NCBI GenBank assembly: GCA_907163375.1
Contig: CAJQUW010009199.1
Location: 1-64,000 of the forward strand
From: Prostheceraeus crozeri
Lineage: Eukaryota; Platyhelminthes; Polycladida; Euryleptidae
Direction of reading: 5' to 3'
Length of the DNA stretch: 64,000 nt
Shown: piece after piece, positions 61,524-64,000 of the stretch
Layout: each line of letters starts with the position of its first letter
Position numbering within the stretch: the first letter of the stretch is position 1
The notes under the pieces: model-generated
The model's input: the letters and a program-made list of their open reading frames with translations, nothing else
Databases searched by the model: none
What the model was told of the DNA's origin: nothing
Position numbers and translations under genes: made by a program

Positions 61524-61905
61524 CTATGCTCATGACGACCAGGCTGACCGCAGCTGAAATGTGGCACCTTCTTCGACAAATGTTGAAGATTTCGTGGAGA
61601 ACAGAGTCAGCAACCACTTGGTTCTACAGCGGGCAAATACCACGGCACAACTGCTGAGCAACATCAGAAGACGGCAGATGGAGTTCTTCAGTCACATCAT
61701 GAGGTGACAACAGGAATTTTGGTGGATGGAGAGGAAGAGGGAGACAACGTAGAACAAGCGTGACGGCGCTGGCAGAGGAGTGCAACGATTCCACGATTTC
61801 CCTGATAAGTGCAGCATCAAGAATTGAGAGGCGATGGATGTCACTTTCATGATCCCCAACGTTCCGGTGGAATATGGGACCCTTGCCGACGACGATGCTC
61901 ATGAC
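61524..61905 (+). pseudogene. LINE ORF2 C-terminal relic
   Basis: Readable across several frames: RLTAAEMWHLLRQMLKISW, then VLQRANTTAQLLSNIRRRQM and EFFSHIM, then a Gly/Arg-rich stretch and STISLISAARIERRW. This order (AAEMW..RRMLKISW, LL..IRRRQ..FFGH.MR, RGRQR) is common to the region after the reverse transcriptase in many LINEs. Frameshifts and the lack of polymerase motifs show a dead truncated copy. Confidence 0.6.
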
Positions 61906-64000
61906 ATGTTAAACTAAACTGATAGTTCAATCATCGACAGGGGAGTTTCATAATGCGATCATCTATTTGATGTTAAATAGAATTTTACACTTTTAATGAA
62001 ACTGAGTTTGGAAATGGGAGGAAAAATCGTTTCTGAACGGATTGATATTGAACCTTTATGCGGCGACTGGACAGTCCATGAATACCCGTTGTAGACAATA
62101 TACAATCAAGCCAGGGCACCTTCACTGAATAAAGATTGCAATTAGCCAAAATGATTACTGGTTGCAGCTATTGGTAGGTTCAAAAATGATGCATAAAATC
62201 TTGTAGGAAAGGAGGCCATGAGCTATATTTTTCAAAATTCATTAATCAACCTGATCTACATTTACATGTAGGCTACATATTGTGTTGCGTCATCTTTTTC
62301 GTAAGATGCATATCTTCAATGTAAATTTATCATTAACTGGTCCTTCTCGAATGATCCCTAAATATATCAAGACTGTGTGAAATAAATCATTAATTTGTCA
62401 GCAATTCCTGCATGTATGGCAACCATCCAACACCACAAAGATGTGTGCTACTCTTCGGATGTTGATGATAAGAATATGTAATTCTTAACTTTGGCTAATT
62501 TCATACAAACATGCGATTCAGTAACGGTGAAACGCATTAGAAACATAATGAGACAAATTTAATTGACAATACCTAGGTGTTTACCAAGGTGTGCCAGTTT
62601 TCTTTGATGGTGAATTAAACTATCAGGGTGACAGTTACATAACTATGATAATATCTTGCAATCTTTACACTCTGGCAGCGGTCACAAGCAAGATAATTAA
62701 ATCTACATGTACTACCTGGCTCTGATACTGATACGTGATGATTGGAAGGGGATAATGCATTCCACTTATAATATAAGAGGAGGGATGCGGAGTCCTATCA
62801 TTTTGATAGGATTTCGACTCCGACTACGGGTGGCAAGTATATACGTGTAAGTCTAGTTCTGGTAAACTGCATCATAGATCATTATAGACTTACCTGAGCC
62901 TGATTTTAGTGATCATTGCTGTATCAAATCAATCATTTTCTATGAAAGCTTATCAACTTTGCACATCATTGTCTTGATGATTTTATTGTTGTGCTTCACA
63001 CGGTTTTTCTCCAGTCTCTACCAGGCCGGAAAATCCCCCATCATTCTCCTAAAAATATGAGGACACTTTCGATTTTAATATGCAATTTGGAGGAGCCATC
63101 ACACACGATTGACGTTAGGGCAAGAGGTAATGTTCTCAAACAAACTAATATTTTACTTTTGTCTCCGATGTGACCTTTGATGCGTATGTGTGATCGAGGC
63201 TAGGAAGGCCTGTCTTCTCTACTAAATCACCGAGTGATACGACAATCCTTTTTTCACTATCACGGTTCATTCCCTCAACTATTACAAGCTTTGCCAATTG
63301 CTTTTTGATACGTGGCCTCAATACTGATCATACAGTTCAGATAAGCACAACATAAATTAATTGAGTGTTTAACTCTTAACTCTAATGTTTAAAGTCATGA
63401 ACATTATCACATGAATGCACATGCACTATTAGTGACCATCAAATTCATCTCAATACCTGCGAAAGGCACTTATAAAAGTATGAGCATGTTGTCAAATCAC
63501 TCATAGGTCTGAATACGTGAATAACAAACGCATACCAGTATTTCAAATATTCAGAAAAACAACAAATGCAAATACACATGTTTCTGACCCTCAAAGATCT
63601 AACAGTTCAAGTTCCAATGACTTTAAGGCAAAAATTGAAGCATCTGTTGCAAGGCTCTACAAGGCGTGATTGATGAAGGTTGATCCAGTAATCACCCAAT
63701 TGCTGCGTGATCAGAAAGAGTTCGCCAGGACGATAATCGCTCAAGTGAAGAATTGGAAGCATGCTAGCCTTTCCATTCAACCGTTGTTCTTTTCATCTTA
63801 AGTTTCTTGGCTTTCAAGTTCTTCTGATTTGCATGTACATTATACTCTCATCCTCAAATTCAATCATTGCAATTTTGGCTATGGTAATAGAGATGTGTAT
63901 TGGCTTCAAAATGAGAACTTATTTACTAATTTCTGCATGATAATTTGAAAGTCATGCTAAATTAAAATTTAGTCACATTTTTAATGCCACACCCTGCAGA
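61906..64000. other. No gene seen to the window end
   Basis: Anonymous AT-rich DNA. An open frame at 62991-63173 has no recognised domain. Confidence 0.4.

Noticed and set aside
61624..61902. 92-codon minus-strand ORF
   Set aside because: Antisense of the LINE C-terminal relic, which is recognisable on the plus strand.
1..64000. tRNA, rRNA, CRISPR array or bacterial-type operon
   Set aside because: No tRNA T-arm pattern in a plausible cloverleaf, no rRNA-like block and no regularly spaced identical repeats; GT-AG introns show eukaryotic DNA.

Overview
This is a stretch of animal nuclear DNA. It is AT-rich, gene-poor and crowded with transposable elements of several classes, and genes contain GT-AG introns. 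Cut-and-paste transposons (Harbinger, hAT, Crypton), non-LTR and Penelope-like retroelements, and frequent TACATGTA and TAGGCCTA words suggest a marine invertebrate, perhaps an echinoderm or lophotrochozoan. The species cannot be fixed from the sequence.

Host genes. The only clearly complete host gene is a two-exon aquaglyceroporin on the minus strand (coding exons 18826-19293 and 14848-15246, 288 aa, 3.6 kb intron). At the left edge (206-698, minus) lies the C-terminal UBA-linker-RING part of an IAP-type E3 ubiquitin ligase, broken by one frameshift. Upstream of it is a small array of GAACATGTTC palindromes. A possible short two-exon ORF (24591-24890) and an unrecognised coding-like block (37650-38630) are weaker.

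Mobile elements. A complete Harbinger transposon (43952-47645) carries 27-bp terminal inverted repeats, TAA target duplications and two convergent intron-containing genes with no visible damage: a DDE transposase and a MADF/BESS protein. It sits inside an older repeat that has a related empty copy nearby in inverted orientation. A near full-length APE-type LINE (31166-35697, minus) has an intact PHD/zinc-knuckle ORF1 and a decayed ORF2. It lies tail to tail with a frameshifted Crypton tyrosine recombinase (29842-31091, plus). The 88 bp at the LINE 5' end recur at 29003-29090, where the homology stops exactly at a consensus splice donor; this is the most unusual structure in the window.

Smaller elements are an internally deleted hAT with a perfect 8-bp duplication (5878-6663), two copies of an AATTAATTG-rich hAT-like MITE (14308-14763 and 60422-61307), and two copies of a C-tract TIR MITE (51776-52137 and 58384-58812). 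There are also a TTAA/CCC-ended TIR element (26793-27658) with two related copies, a Penelope-like GIY-YIG fragment between 83-bp inverted arms (56341-56879), and several foldbacks (3511-3706, 20237-21114, 29557-29700, 43379-43738). Decayed retroelement C-termini lie at 27690-28300, 41590-42160 and 61524-61905.

The rest is anonymous AT-rich intergenic or intronic sequence. No tRNA, rRNA, CRISPR or operon structure was seen, and the host genes show no functional link to one another.
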